Source: Methylobacterium jeotgali (GTDB taxonomy: Bacteria > Pseudomonadota > Alphaproteobacteria > Rhizobiales > Beijerinckiaceae). From it: 51,115 bases of DNA. The notes beneath the pieces were generated by a model. It had not been told where the DNA came from. It made no database searches and saw only the letters and a program-made list of their open reading frames with translations. Both the position numbers and the translations under genes were made by a program. Below are positions 9,798 through 18,102 of this stretch, in pieces. The stretch spans positions 1 through 51,115 of the forward strand of contig NZ_BPQR01000008.1 in assembly GCF_022179345.1 (NCBI RefSeq), given 5' to 3'. Each line of letters opens with the position of its first letter. Positions within the stretch are counted from its first letter, which is position 1.

Positions 9798-10295
9798 TCA
9801 CGCCCGCGGCGCTTCGGTTCCGGTCCGCGCCCGCGGCCACAGCGCGTCGAGGATCAGCCCGACGACGCCGGCCACGATCGCCGCGTCGGCGACGTTGAAG
9901 ACGTACCAGGAGAAGGCGCCGGCATGCAGGTGCACGAAGTCGAACACCGCCCCGTAGGCGATGCGGTCGACGACGTTGCCGAGCGCCCCTCCGGCGATCA
10001 GCCCGAGGGAGACCGCGAGCAGCGGCGCGGTGGCGCGCATCAGCCAGTAGATCAGCCCGGCCGCCGCCCCGATCGAGATCGCCACCAGCAGCCAGCGGCC
10101 GAAGCCGCCCTCCTGCTGGAACAGCCCGTAGGACACGCCCCGGTTCCAGACGACCACGAAGTCGAGGAACGGGGCGAGCCGCCAGGGCTGGCTCAGCACG
10201 AGGTCGGTGCCTAAGTAGAGCCAGAGCTTCGAGCCCTGGTCGATCAGGAAGGTCGCCGCGAGCGCGGCGAGGCCGAGGCGCGCCGGACCCGTCAC
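9798..10295 (-). CDS. lspA: Lipoprotein signal peptidase
   Basis: Inner-membrane aspartyl protease that cleaves the signal peptide of diacylglyceryl-modified prolipoproteins. The 165-residue protein has four hydrophobic segments. The two catalytic aspartates lie in the expected motifs: Asp119 in [16 protein letters not shown] and Asp137 in FNVADAAI. Asn51 sits in [12 protein letters not shown]. The start codon overlaps the ileS stop by 4 bases (ATGA type), so the two are translationally coupled, as in many proteobacteria. Confidence 0.96.
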   Translation of the reverse strand: MTGPARLGLAALAATFLIDQGSKLWLYLGTDLVLSQPWRLAPFLDFVVVWNRGVSYGLFQQEGGFGRWLLVAISIGAAAGLIYWLMRATAPLLAVSLGLIAGGALGNVVDRIAYGAVFDFVHLHAGAFSWYVFNVADAAIVAGVVGLILDALWPRARTGTEAPRA

Positions 10296-13270
10296 GCTCG
10301 GACCGCGCCCCGCTCAGGATGCGCCGCGTCCCACTCCCGCAGCGCCTGCGCGTCGCGGGGCGTCACGTCCGGGTAGTCGGGGTCGGACCCGACCTCCGGC
10401 GAGACCCGCCAGGAGCGGGCGCATTTGCGCCCTTCCGCGAGCACCGGCACCACGGCGACGCCCTTGACCTCGTCGAGGCGGAAGGCGTCCGCCGGCCCCT
10501 CGCCCGCCTCCACCCGGATGTCGGAGGTGATGCAGATCTCGGCGAGGTCGATCCCGTCGAGGGCGGCCCTCAGCTCCGGGTCGGAGACGTGGACGACCGG
10601 CGCCGCCTCCAGGCTCGCGCCGATGCGCTTGGCCGCCCGCTCGATCTCGAGCGCACCCGTCACGACGCGGCGCACCCGGCGGATCTTCTGCCAGCGGGCG
10701 GCGAGCGCCTCGTCCCGCCACGCGGCCGGCGTCTCCGGCAGGGTGTGGAGATGCACCGAGCCGTGCTCGGACGGGTAACGGTCGAGCCAGGCCTCCTCGG
10801 CGGTGAAGGCGAGCACCGGCGCCAGCCAGACCGTGACCCGTCGGAAGGTCTCGTCGATGACCTGGAGCGCGGCGCGGCGCGTCACCGACGAGATCGGATC
10901 GCAGTAGAGCGCGTCCTTGCGCACGTCGAAGTAGAAGGCCGAAAGATCGCCGGTCATGAAGCCGTTGAGGAGCGCCACGACCCGCTTGGTGTCGAAGCCC
11001 GCGTAGGCCTCGCGGATCTCGCCGTCGAGCTCGGCGAGCCGGTGCAGGATCAGCCGCTCCAGCTCCGGCATTTTTTCGGACTCGATGTCATCCCCTTGGA
11101 CGCGGTGGGCCAGGGACCCGAGCATCCAGCGGAGCGAGTTGCGCAGCTTCCGGTAGGTCTCCGCGAAGGTTTTGACGATCTCCGGCCCGATCCTCAGATC
11201 GTCGGTGTAGTCCGATGCGGCGACCCACAGGCGCAGGATGTCGGCGCCCGCGTCCTTGATGACGCTCTGCGGCGCGACGACGTTGCCCCGCGACTTCGAC
11301 ATCTTCAGCCCCTTGGGGTCGAGGACGAAGCCGTGGGTGAGCACGATGTCGTAGGGGGCCCGGCCCCGGGTGCCGGAGGATTCGAGCAGCGAGGACTGGA
11401 ACCAGCCCCGGTGCTGGTCGGAGCCCTCGAGATACATCACCGTGTCCGCGCCGCCATCGCGCCGGCGCGTCACGCCGGAGAGGCCGGGGAACGCTTCCGG
11501 GTCGTCCAGCACGAAGGCGTGGGTGGAGCCGGAATCGAACCAGACGTCGAGGACGTCGGTCACCTTCTCGTAGCGGGCGGGGTCGTGGTCGGGCGCGAGG
11601 AAGCGGGCGCCGTCGGCCTCCGTGAACCAGGCATCCGCTCCCTCCGCCTCGAAGGCGGCGACGATGCGGGCATCGACCTTCGGGTCGCGCAGCACTTGGC
11701 CGGTCTCGCGCTCCACGAAGACCGTGATCGGCACGCCCCAGGCGCGCTGGCGGGAGACTACCCAGTCGGGCCGGCCCGAGACCATGCCGGTGATGCGGTT
11801 CTTTCCCTGGGGCGGCACCCAGCGCGTCTCCTCGATGGAGCGCAGCGCGACCTCGCGGAGCGTGGCGTTGCCGAGCCCCTCCACCGGCCTGTCCATGGCG
11901 ATGAACCACTGCGGCGTGTTGCGGAAGATCACCGGCTTCTTCGAGCGCCAGGAATGCGGGTACTGGTGGCGCAGCACGCCGCGGGCTACGAGCGCCCCGG
12001 CCTCGGTGAGGGCGGCGATGACCGCCTTGTTGGCGTCGCCCTTCTCGCCCTTGTGGTTAAGGACGAGTTTTCCCGTGAAACCGGGCGCGTCCCGCGTCAG
12101 GGCACCGTCGGCGTCGACCGTGTAGGGGATCGCCGTATCGATGCCCCGGAGCTGGAGGGCACGGGCGTTGCCCGTCCAGACCTCGAAATCCTCGCGGCCG
12201 TGGCCCGGCGCCGTGTGCACGAAGCCGGTGCCGGCCTCCTCGGTGACGTGCTCGCCGTCGAGCAGCGGCACGTCGAAGCCGTAGCCGAGATCCGCGAGCG
12301 GATGCGCGAGGGTGAGGCCGGCGAGCGCCTCGGGAGCCACGTCGGCGACGCGCTCGTAGCCCTCGACGCGTGCCGCCGAGAACACGCCGGCCGCCAGCGC
12401 GTCGGCGAGGAGATAGGTGTCGCCGGTCTTGGCCCAGTTGTCCTCGGGCGCCGCGGTGACGCGGTAGAGCCCATAGGCGACCCGCTTCGAGTAGGCCACC
12501 GCCCGGTTGCCGGGCAGCGTCCAGGGCGTCGTCGTCCAGATGACGACGCGCGCGCCTTCCAGGCCGGCAGGCGCGCCGGCCCGGATCGGGAACGCCACGA
12601 ACACCGTGTCGCTGACGTGCTCCTCGTACTCGACCTCGGCTTCCGCCAGCGCCGTCTTCTCGACGACCGACCACATCACCGGCTTCGAGCCGCGGTAGAG
12701 CTGGCCGCTCGACGCGAACTTCAGCAACTCGCGGGCGATGGCGGCTTCCGCCCGGAAGGTCATGGTCGCGTAGGGGTGGGCCCAGTCGCCGGTGACGCCG
12801 AGGCGCTTGAACTCCTCGCGCTGCACGTCGAGCCACTGCGCCGCGAAGGCGCGGCACTCGCCGCGGAACTCGATGACGGGCACCGCGTCCTTGCTGCGGC
12901 CCTTGGCGCGGTACTGCTCCTCGATCTTCCACTCGATCGGCAGGCCGTGGCAGTCCCAGCCCGGCACGTAGTTGGCGTCGCGGCCGAGCGCGCCCTGCGA
13001 GCGCACTACCACGTCCTTGAGGATCTTGTTCAGCGCCGTGCCGATGTGGATGTTGCCGTTGGCGTAGGGCGGCCCGTCGTGGAGCACGAACTTGGGCCGG
13101 CCCTTCGCGGCGGCGCGGATGCGGCCGTAGAGGTCGATCTCCGCCCAGCGCTGCAGGAGCAGCGGCTCGCGGGTCGGGAGACCGGCGCGCATGGGAAAGT
13201 CGGTGCGGGGCAGGAACAGGGTCTGCGCGTAGTCGCGCGCAGGGGCGGCGGGCTGGGTCTGGTCGCTCAT
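10292..13270 (-). CDS. ileS: Isoleucyl-tRNA synthetase
   Basis: Class I synthetase that charges tRNA-Ile. It is 992 residues. The HIGH-type motif is [14 protein letters not shown] (HIGT, residues 75-78). The CP1 editing domain has [11 protein letters not shown] at 247-257 and [15 protein letters not shown] around 348-362. [12 protein letters not shown] is at 616-627 and KMSKSRGNV at 656-664. An anticodon-binding domain follows. The C-terminal zinc-ribbon region is degenerate: only the first Cys of the usual four remains (GRKCARSW, Cys950) and the following segment is [15 protein letters not shown]. This looks natural for alphaproteobacteria rather than a sequencing error. It is first in the ileS-lspA-hypothetical-pqqF-pqqG run. 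Confidence 0.97.
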   Translation of the reverse strand: MSDQTQPAAPARDYAQTLFLPRTDFPMRAGLPTREPLLLQRWAEIDLYGRIRAAAKGRPKFVLHDGPPYANGNIHIGTALNKILKDVVVRSQGALGRDANYVPGWDCHGLPIEWKIEEQYRAKGRSKDAVPVIEFRGECRAFAAQWLDVQREEFKRLGVTGDWAHPYATMTFRAEAAIARELLKFASSGQLYRGSKPVMWSVVEKTALAEAEVEYEEHVSDTVFVAFPIRAGAPAGLEGARVVIWTTTPWTLPGNRAVAYSKRVAYGLYRVTAAPEDNWAKTGDTYLLADALAAGVFSAARVEGYERVADVAPEALAGLTLAHPLADLGYGFDVPLLDGEHVTEEAGTGFVHTAPGHGREDFEVWTGNARALQLRGIDTAIPYTVDADGALTRDAPGFTGKLVLNHKGEKGDANKAVIAALTEAGALVARGVLRHQYPHSWRSKKPVIFRNTPQWFIAMDRPVEGLGNATLREVALRSIEETRWVPPQGKNRITGMVSGRPDWVVSRQRAWGVPITVFVERETGQVLRDPKVDARIVAAFEAEGADAWFTEADGARFLAPDHDPARYEKVTDVLDVWFDSGSTHAFVLDDPEAFPGLSGVTRRRDGGADTVMYLEGSDQHRGWFQSSLLESSGTRGRAPYDIVLTHGFVLDPKGLKMSKSRGNVVAPQSVIKDAGADILRLWVAASDYTDDLRIGPEIVKTFAETYRKLRNSLRWMLGSLAHRVQGDDIESEKMPELERLILHRLAELDGEIREAYAGFDTKRVVALLNGFMTGDLSAFYFDVRKDALYCDPISSVTRRAALQVIDETFRRVTVWLAPVLAFTAEEAWLDRYPSEHGSVHLHTLPETPAAWRDEALAARWQKIRRVRRVVTGALEIERAAKRIGASLEAAPVVHVSDPELRAALDGIDLAEICITSDIRVEAGEGPADAFRLDEVKGVAVVPVLAEGRKCARSWRVSPEVGSDPDYPDVTPRDAQALREWDAAHPERGAVRA

Positions 13271-13582
13271 GGTCTCGGGCGGGTTCGCGCTTCGTCTCTC
13301 CGGCGGTCGCCGGGGCGGGCTCTCGTGTGGAGGGCGCCCTCACCGCCGCGCGGCGGGGGAGCGCTCGTCCCGGCCCCCGCGGAGCCCGCGCGCAAGGCCG
13401 GCTCTCAGGCGGAGGCCGGGCGGGTAATTCGGGCGGGGCGGAGGCCGTGGCGGCCGCAAGGCGCGTTCATGGGGAGCGCTTCTAGCAGCCGCTCCCCGCC
13501 CGCGCCAGCACGGCGGGGACGCCATCTGGCCCCGGTATTGAATCGATTCTAGACAAGGCGCGGGGGCGGAGGAGCTCAGCGG
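13271..13582. other. Non-coding region between divergent ileS and the beta-helix gene
   Basis: 312 bases without a convincing gene. It contains a perfect 8-bp inverted repeat, GGGGAGCG (13471-13478) and CGCTCCCC (13490-13497). It also has a less GC-rich patch with the 10-bp palindrome GAATCGATTC at 13540-13549. The latter lies about 35 bases before the plus-strand gene. Divergent promoters must lie here; I cannot fix the -35/-10 boxes with confidence. Confidence 0.5.
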
Positions 13583-14605
13583 TTGAGGGGGACACGGACG
13601 GTCTTCGCGGCGGCGGTCGCCGCGATGCTCTCGGGCCCGGCGGCGGCGCGCGCGAGCGAGTCCGCTCCCCGGGCGCCGGCCTGCGACGGGGCGACCCGCG
13701 CCGCGATCCTGGCACCGGCGACGCCCGGCGAGGCGCCCTTCCCGCTGACCTGCAGCCTGCGCCTCTCCCCCGAGGACAAGGTCACGCGCCGGCTCCTCAT
13801 CGAGGGCAACGCCGGCTCCGGCGTCGAGATCGACTGCAACGGCGCCACCATCGGCCGCCCGACCATGCTGCCGGCCTTCGGCGAGTTCGTGGTCGAGATC
13901 CGCTCGAAGCGGCGGGAGGCCGGGCCGGACGCGCCGGTGCGCTGGGAGCGGCCGACCGACGTCAGCCTCAAGCACTGCACCATCCTCGGCCACATGCGGG
14001 TCTGGGGCATGGGGCTCAACGGGCAGGGGCCGGCGCTGCGCGCCTCCTCGCGGGCGCTCGGGCACACGGAGCGGGCGCAGGCGGCGGCGCCGACGCGCAT
14101 CACGATCCTCGATTCGACGCTGACCGGGCTTGGCGGCATCCCGCTCTACGTGGCGCCCGGCGTGACGGCCTTGAGCCTGCGCCACTCGCAGATCACCGGC
14201 GCCTCCCGCTCGGTCGCCGTCTATCTCGACGCCGAGAGCGCGCGAAACACCATCGAGGACAACAGCTTCGACATCGACACCGCCCGCGAGGTCGTCGCCG
14301 TCGACGGCTCGGCCGGCAACCGCATCGTCGGCAACCGCTTCGCGCTCAGGGGCGAGCGCGGCATCAACCTCTACCGGAACTGCGGCGAGGGCGGCACGAT
14401 CCGCCACCAGACGCCCTCCGACAACCTCATCGCCGACAACCGCTTCCGCTACACCGGCTTCTGGCGGCCGGACCCGATCAAGGTCGGCTCGCGCGAGGGC
14501 TGGCGCCTCTACTGCGCCGAGGATTCCGGCTATCCCTTCGGCAGCAGCGCCGACAACGGCGACAACGCCACCGGCAACGTCCTCTCGGGCAACGTCACGG
14601 AATGA
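13583..14605 (+). CDS. Secreted right-handed parallel beta-helix protein
   Basis: 340 residues starting at a TTG with GGAGGAG 8 bases upstream. A signal peptide (FAAAVAAMLSGPAAARA) is followed by a Cys pair region and then repeated beta-helix rungs. Examples are TILDSTLTGLGG, SLRHSQITGASR, NTIEDNSFDID, NRIVGNRFALRG and NLIADNRFRYTGF. Such N-x-I-x-x-N-x-F ladders are typical of pectate-lyase-like/NosD folds. No lyase catalytic motif is obvious. Four or more cysteines may form disulfides in the periplasm or outside. It is probably a carbohydrate-binding or surface protein; the function is unknown. It is a stand-alone gene, divergent from ileS. Confidence 0.82.
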   Translation: MRGTRTVFAAAVAAMLSGPAAARASESAPRAPACDGATRAAILAPATPGEAPFPLTCSLRLSPEDKVTRRLLIEGNAGSGVEIDCNGATIGRPTMLPAFGEFVVEIRSKRREAGPDAPVRWERPTDVSLKHCTILGHMRVWGMGLNGQGPALRASSRALGHTERAQAAAPTRITILDSTLTGLGGIPLYVAPGVTALSLRHSQITGASRSVAVYLDAESARNTIEDNSFDIDTAREVVAVDGSAGNRIVGNRFALRGERGINLYRNCGEGGTIRHQTPSDNLIADNRFRYTGFWRPDPIKVGSREGWRLYCAEDSGYPFGSSADNGDNATGNVLSGNVTE

Positions 14606-14812
14606 GGCGCCCCGTGCGCAGGCCGGCCGATCGGACGCGCGCGGCCGCCTGAGCCGCGGTTCCATCCGGCCAGGACGACGGACTCACAGGTTTTTTCGAG
14701 CCGGCTCGCCACCTTTCGCAAGCTCGGCCGTTGGAGACCTGCGGTTCCTGCGCCGGCGACGCGACGGCACGACGACGGAGGGTCGCGCAACCAAGAATCA
14801 GGAGTTCCCGCC

Positions 14813-15100
14813 ATGAAGAAGTTCCTGCTCGCCGCGGGCCTCGCGCTCTCGGCGCTCACCGTCTCCGTGCCCGCCGACGCGCAGGGCCTCGTGGGCGGCG
14901 CCCGCCGCGGTGCGGCCGAGGGCGACCGCGTGGGCGGCCCGGTCGGCGGCGTCATCGGCGGTGCCGTCGGTGCCGGCGTCGGCACCGTCAACGGGGCGCT
15001 GGGCATCGATCCCGGCCGGCGCGCCTACCGCACCGACCTGCGTTCGCGCCGCGGCTACCACCACCGCCGGCACCATCGCCATCACCGGCACGCCCGCTGA
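14813..15100 (+). CDS. Small secreted Gly-zipper / His-rich protein
   Basis: 95 residues preceded by AGGAG 8 bases before the ATG. The signal peptide is MKKFLLAAGLALSALTVSVPADA, followed by a glycine-zipper stretch (GGPVGGVIGGAVGAGVG, roughly 43-60). The tail is a strongly basic, His-rich segment (HHRRHHRHHRH at the end). The Gly-rich part could insert in a membrane or self-assemble; the His tail could bind metal or acid groups. Neither is shown. I know no named family, though short proteins of this kind are common in methylobacteria. It is monocistronic and convergent with the MarR gene, with a strong hairpin between. Confidence 0.8.
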   Translation: MKKFLLAAGLALSALTVSVPADAQGLVGGARRGAAEGDRVGGPVGGVIGGAVGAGVGTVNGALGIDPGRRAYRTDLRSRRGYHHRRHHRHHRHAR

Positions 15101-15108
15101 GCGAACCG

Positions 15109-15134
15109 GGCGGCCGGGCCCGGCCCCGGCCGCC
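15109..15134. terminator. Bidirectional terminator hairpin
   Basis: A perfect 10-bp GC stem, GGCGGCCGGG / CCCGGCCGCC, with a 6-base loop lies 8 bases past the stop of the small His-rich gene and about 30 bases before the stop of the convergent MarR gene. There is no T-run on either side. Confidence 0.6.
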
Positions 15135-15165
15135 TCCCGAGCAGCCGCGCGCTTGCGGGCCCCGG

Positions 15166-15828
15166 CTAGAGCGTCTGCTCCAGGGCCGGCGCGTCGTCGG
15201 CGTCGTCGTCGCGCCCGTCGAGATCGGGCTCGGGCTCGTGGCCCTCGATGCCGGCAGCCTCGGCGAGGTTGGCGGCCGAGCGGCGAAGCAGCTTGCGCAG
15301 GCGCCGCCGCTCGCGGTTGTCGAAGCCTTCGAGAAGCTCGGCCTCGACGTCGTCCCAGATGCGCTCGATCGCCTCGGCCTTGGCGAGCCCCGTCTCGGTC
15401 AGGCGCACTCGCACGAGGCGCCCGTCCCCGGCCTCGGTGTGGCGCTCGACCATGCCGAGCGCCGAGAGGCGGGTGATGGTCTTCGAGGCGGTGGGCGGGC
15501 GCACCCGCAGGGTCGCGGCGAGGTCGCCCATGGTCATGGTGCCGGCGGCCGCCAGCGCCTGCACCACCTGCTCCTGGCCGGCGAAGAGGCCGAGCGCCCC
15601 GAGCCGGTCGCCGATGCGGGCGCGATGGAGGCGGGCGGCCTGCACCAGGGCCCAGCCGACGCTCTTCGAGCCCGGCGGGCGCAGGCGCTTGGCCTTGCTC
15701 TTCATGCCCGCGCCGTCGCGGCCCCGCTTGAGCTTGATCTGCGAGTCGCCGCCAAGTCCGCCGCTCACCACGCCGCCCCGTTCGTCACCCGCCGACAGCA
15801 GCGCCGGCTCGTTCTGCGAGGACGACAT
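15166..15828 (-). CDS. MarR-family transcriptional regulator
   Basis: 220 residues from the ATG (MSSSQNEP) that has AGGGAG 6 bases upstream. The frame stays open further upstream but with non-coding-like sequence. The first 50 residues are a low-complexity, basic leader. The winged helix-turn-helix spans about 60-155: GQEQVVQALAAAG, then MTMGDLAATLRVRPPTASKTITRLSALGMVERH (recognition helix about 110-121) and the wing with DGRLVRVRLTETG. The C-terminal helix (ERRRLRKLLRRSAANLAEA) is for dimerisation, and an acidic tail follows (EPDLDGRDDDADD). The ligand and target are unknown. The long N-terminal arm is unusual for MarR proteins, which are mostly about 150 residues. Confidence 0.9.
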   Translation of the reverse strand: MSSSQNEPALLSAGDERGGVVSGGLGGDSQIKLKRGRDGAGMKSKAKRLRPPGSKSVGWALVQAARLHRARIGDRLGALGLFAGQEQVVQALAAAGTMTMGDLAATLRVRPPTASKTITRLSALGMVERHTEAGDGRLVRVRLTETGLAKAEAIERIWDDVEAELLEGFDNRERRRLRKLLRRSAANLAEAAGIEGHEPEPDLDGRDDDADDAPALEQTL

Positions 15829-15891
15829 GGTGCACTCCCTGGCCGATCCCTGCCAAGCGTTCCGCACCCTTGCGATGGGGAGCGCCGAAGA

Positions 15892-15913
15892 CCCGCCTCC
15901 GTAGGGAGGCGGG
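15892..15913 (-). terminator. Hairpin downstream of the response regulator gene
   Basis: A perfect 9-bp stem, CCCGCCTCC / GGAGGCGGG, with a GTAG loop lies about 65 bases past the stop of the response regulator (minus strand) and about 65 bases before the MarR start. It is probably the terminator that separates the two genes. Confidence 0.5.
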
Positions 15914-15979
15914 CTCGGATCGAGGGCAGTGCCGCCTTCGCGTGACGCGGCGATGACAGCCGGCAAAAATGCCCGCGCC

Positions 15980-16414
15980 TCAGCGGCGCATCAGCTCCCG
16001 CAGGATCTCGAGGATGTCCTCGCCGGAGCAGGGGCGGGAGACGAAGCGGGCGCCCGGCGGCATCCGCTCCGGATCGGGCGCCGCCCGGCCGGACACGATC
16101 AGGATCGGCAGCTCGGGCCGGGCCTCCGCCACGGAGTTGGCGAGCTCGAAGCCGTTGGCGCGGCCCGAGAGTTCCACGTCGGTGACGAGGCCGCAGATCT
16201 CCGGCCGCGTCTGCAGGATGCTCAGCGCCCGCTCGGCGGAGGCGCATTGCACGGTCTCGTAGCCGCCGTTCTCCAGAACGTCGCCGAGGTCCATGATCGT
16301 CAGGGCCTCGTCCTCGACGAGAAGGATGACGGGGCGGTCCATCTCGCTGGCCTGACCCTCGGTGAGGTCGGCGGCAGCGGGCGTGGTGTCGGGGCTCGTC
16401 GGCTCGCGCGTCAC
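15980..16414 (-). CDS. Single-domain response regulator
   Basis: CheY-like receiver with no output domain, 144 residues from a GTG that has GAGGGG 10 bases upstream. An internal ATG at 16342 would give the minimal 120-residue receiver. Codon use between the two starts looks coding, so the GTG is preferred. The acidic pocket is VEDEA (Glu34/Asp35), the phospho-acceptor is Asp79 in LVTDVEL and Ser108 is in LIVSGR. The usually invariant Lys of the KP motif is Arg127 (FVSRPCSGEDIL). That may alter phosphotransfer or the lifetime of the phosphoryl group. No kinase gene is adjacent, so it is an orphan regulator. It lies downstream of bioA (80 bp), but a functional link is not evident. Confidence 0.88.
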   Translation of the reverse strand: MTREPTSPDTTPAAADLTEGQASEMDRPVILLVEDEALTIMDLGDVLENGGYETVQCASAERALSILQTRPEICGLVTDVELSGRANGFELANSVAEARPELPILIVSGRAAPDPERMPPGARFVSRPCSGEDILEILRELMRR

Positions 16415-16494
16415 GTTCTTGTGTCCCCTCAGACTCTGGCGGCGTGGCTGTCGTGAGCCCAACGTCGAGAGCAAGCCCGGGTTGCAGGCGGCGT

Positions 16495-17751
16495 TCAGGC
16501 GCGGTTCATCGCCTCGGCGGCGGCGCGGACCGTCTCCTCGATCAGCCGCGCGAGGTCCGCCTCCGGGACGCTCAGCGCCGGCGTCAGGTAGAGGATGCGG
16601 CCGAAGGGGCGCACCCAGACGCCCCGCTCCACCAGCCGCCGCTTGAGCCCGGCGAGATCGGGCGGAGCCTCGAACTCCACCGCGCCGATGGCCCCGAGGC
16701 AGCGCACTCCGGCGATGCCGGGCCGGCCGGCGAGGGACGCGAGCCCCTCCCGCAGCCGGGCCTCGATGGCGCGGGCCTGCGCGAGCCTCGGCTCGGTCTC
16801 GAACAGGTCGAGGCTGGCGTTCGCTGCGGCGCAGGCGAGCGGGTTCGCCATGAAGGTCGGCCCATGCATCAGCGCCGCGGCGGGATCGTCGGAGAGGAAG
16901 GCTTCGAACACCTCCCGGCTCGCGACGGTCGCCGCCAGCGCCAGGGTGCCGCCGGTGAGCGCCTTCGACAGGCAGAGGATGTCGGGCACGATTCCCGCCT
17001 GCTCGCAGGCGAACAGGGTACCGGTACGCCCGAAGCCGGTGAAGATCTCGTCCAGAATCAGCGGCAGCCCGTGGCGCCGGGCGAGGCGCGCCACGGTGGC
17101 GAGCGTCTCGGGTTCGTGCATGAGCATGCCGCCCGCCCCCTGCACCAGGGGCTCGACGATCACCGCCGCGAGCTCCTCGCGGTGGCGCGCCAGCGTCGCG
17201 TCGAGAGCGTCGGTCTCCGCGGCTCTGCGTGGCAGGTCGCAGAAGACCTGGGCCGGCAGGTAGGCGCCGAAGCGGCGGTGCATGCCCTCCTCCGGGTCGC
17301 AGGCCGACATCGCGCCCATCGTGTCGCCGTGGTAGCCGCCACGGAAGGCGAGCACCCGCGTGCGGCCCGTAACGCCCCGGTTCAGCCAGAGCTGCACCGC
17401 CATCTTGAGGGCGACCTCGACGGCGACCGAGCCGGAATCCGTGAAGAACACGTGGTCGAGCGTGCCCGGCAGCAGCGCCGCCAGCCGCGCCGCCAGCCGC
17501 TCGGCCGGGGCGTGGGTGAGCCCGCCGAACATCACGTGCGGCATCGTTGCGAGCTGGCCCGAGAGGGCTTCCGCGATGTGGGGATGGTTGTAGCCGTGCA
17601 CCGCCGTCCACCAGGAGGCGATGCCGTCGATCAGCTCGCGCCCGTCGGCGAGGACGATCCGCGAGCCGTGGGTCCGCACCGCCTCCAGCGGCGGGTCGGC
17701 GGTCCTCATCTGGGTGTAGGGCCGCCAGAGATGATGGGACGCGCGCGTCAT
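16495..17751 (-). CDS. bioA: Adenosylmethionine-8-amino-7-oxononanoate aminotransferase
   Basis: PLP enzyme that converts KAPA to 7,8-diaminopelargonate using S-adenosylmethionine as amino donor (biotin pathway). It is 418 residues from MTRASHHLWRPYTQM, the classic BioA N-terminus. Motifs are SWWTAVHGYNHP (46-57), TDSGSVAVEVALKMA (104-118), RGGYHGDTMGAMS (137-149), LDEIFTGFGRTG (233-244, Asp234) and the PLP lysine Lys263 in LSKALTGGT. The frame is open about 100 residues upstream, but that part is Arg/Pro/Ser-rich and not family-like. bioF lies 1.5 kb away on the opposite strand and bioD 12 kb away. Confidence 0.95.
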   Translation of the reverse strand: MTRASHHLWRPYTQMRTADPPLEAVRTHGSRIVLADGRELIDGIASWWTAVHGYNHPHIAEALSGQLATMPHVMFGGLTHAPAERLAARLAALLPGTLDHVFFTDSGSVAVEVALKMAVQLWLNRGVTGRTRVLAFRGGYHGDTMGAMSACDPEEGMHRRFGAYLPAQVFCDLPRRAAETDALDATLARHREELAAVIVEPLVQGAGGMLMHEPETLATVARLARRHGLPLILDEIFTGFGRTGTLFACEQAGIVPDILCLSKALTGGTLALAATVASREVFEAFLSDDPAAALMHGPTFMANPLACAAANASLDLFETEPRLAQARAIEARLREGLASLAGRPGIAGVRCLGAIGAVEFEAPPDLAGLKRRLVERGVWVRPFGRILYLTPALSVPEADLARLIEETVRAAAEAMNRA

Positions 17752-17794
17752 CCCGGCGGGATGGGCGCAGGGCGCCCTCGAGTCAAACCGCCCG

Positions 17795-18019
17795 CTACCA
17801 GCGCATCGAGCGGAAGCGGCAGGTGCGTCCCTGGTCCTGATAGCCCGGCGGGCAGCGGCGGACGCAGGCGCCGGCCGCGAACTTGAGCGGCGGCCGGCAG
17901 GCCGAGCGCATCTGCCGCTCCTCGTACTGATAGGATTGCGCGGGCCCCGCGAGGGCCGGCGCCGCCGCGACGAGCGGCAGGGAGGCGAGGGCGAGGGCGG
18001 AGAGGGTTCGAAGGGGCAT
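17795..18019 (-). CDS. Small secreted Cys-rich hypothetical protein
   Basis: 74 residues. A signal peptide (TLSALALASLPLVAAAPALAG, cleavage near 24) is followed by a 50-residue mature part with four cysteines at 41, 52, 56 and 67 (SACRPP, GACVRRCPPGY, GRTCRF). The spacing suggests two disulfides in the periplasm. It is read in the same direction as bioA, starting 268 bp before the bioA start. The Shine-Dalgarno is weak (GGGACCC). I recognise no named family. The signal peptide and Cys pattern make it likely a real gene. Confidence 0.68.
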   Translation of the reverse strand: MPLRTLSALALASLPLVAAAPALAGPAQSYQYEERQMRSACRPPLKFAAGACVRRCPPGYQDQGRTCRFRSMRW

Positions 18020-18102
18020 CGTCGGGTCCCGGAGCGCGGTCGGCGGGCAACGCGCGCCATCCGCCTTCGGTTCGCCGCCGCGGCCTCCGGGTCCCTGCGG
18101 CG

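Noticed and set aside
10319..13552. A 1077-codon open frame on the plus strand
   Set aside because: Antisense to ileS; charged, repetitive translation without any fold signature.
14691..14708. T-run followed by the palindrome CGAGCCGGCTCG taken as a terminator
   Set aside because: The T-run precedes the stem on the plus strand, and on the minus strand an A-run follows it. It is not a terminator for either direction; it may be promoter-proximal.
15166..15966. Longer MarR reading frame starting at 15966
   Set aside because: The first 46 codons look non-coding and cover the terminator hairpin. The ATG at 15828 has an AGGGAG ribosome site.
16495..18060. Extended BioA frame starting at 18060
   Set aside because: The extra 103 residues are Arg/Pro/Ser-rich and overlap the small Cys-rich gene in another frame; BioA homologues start at MTRASHHLW-like sequence.
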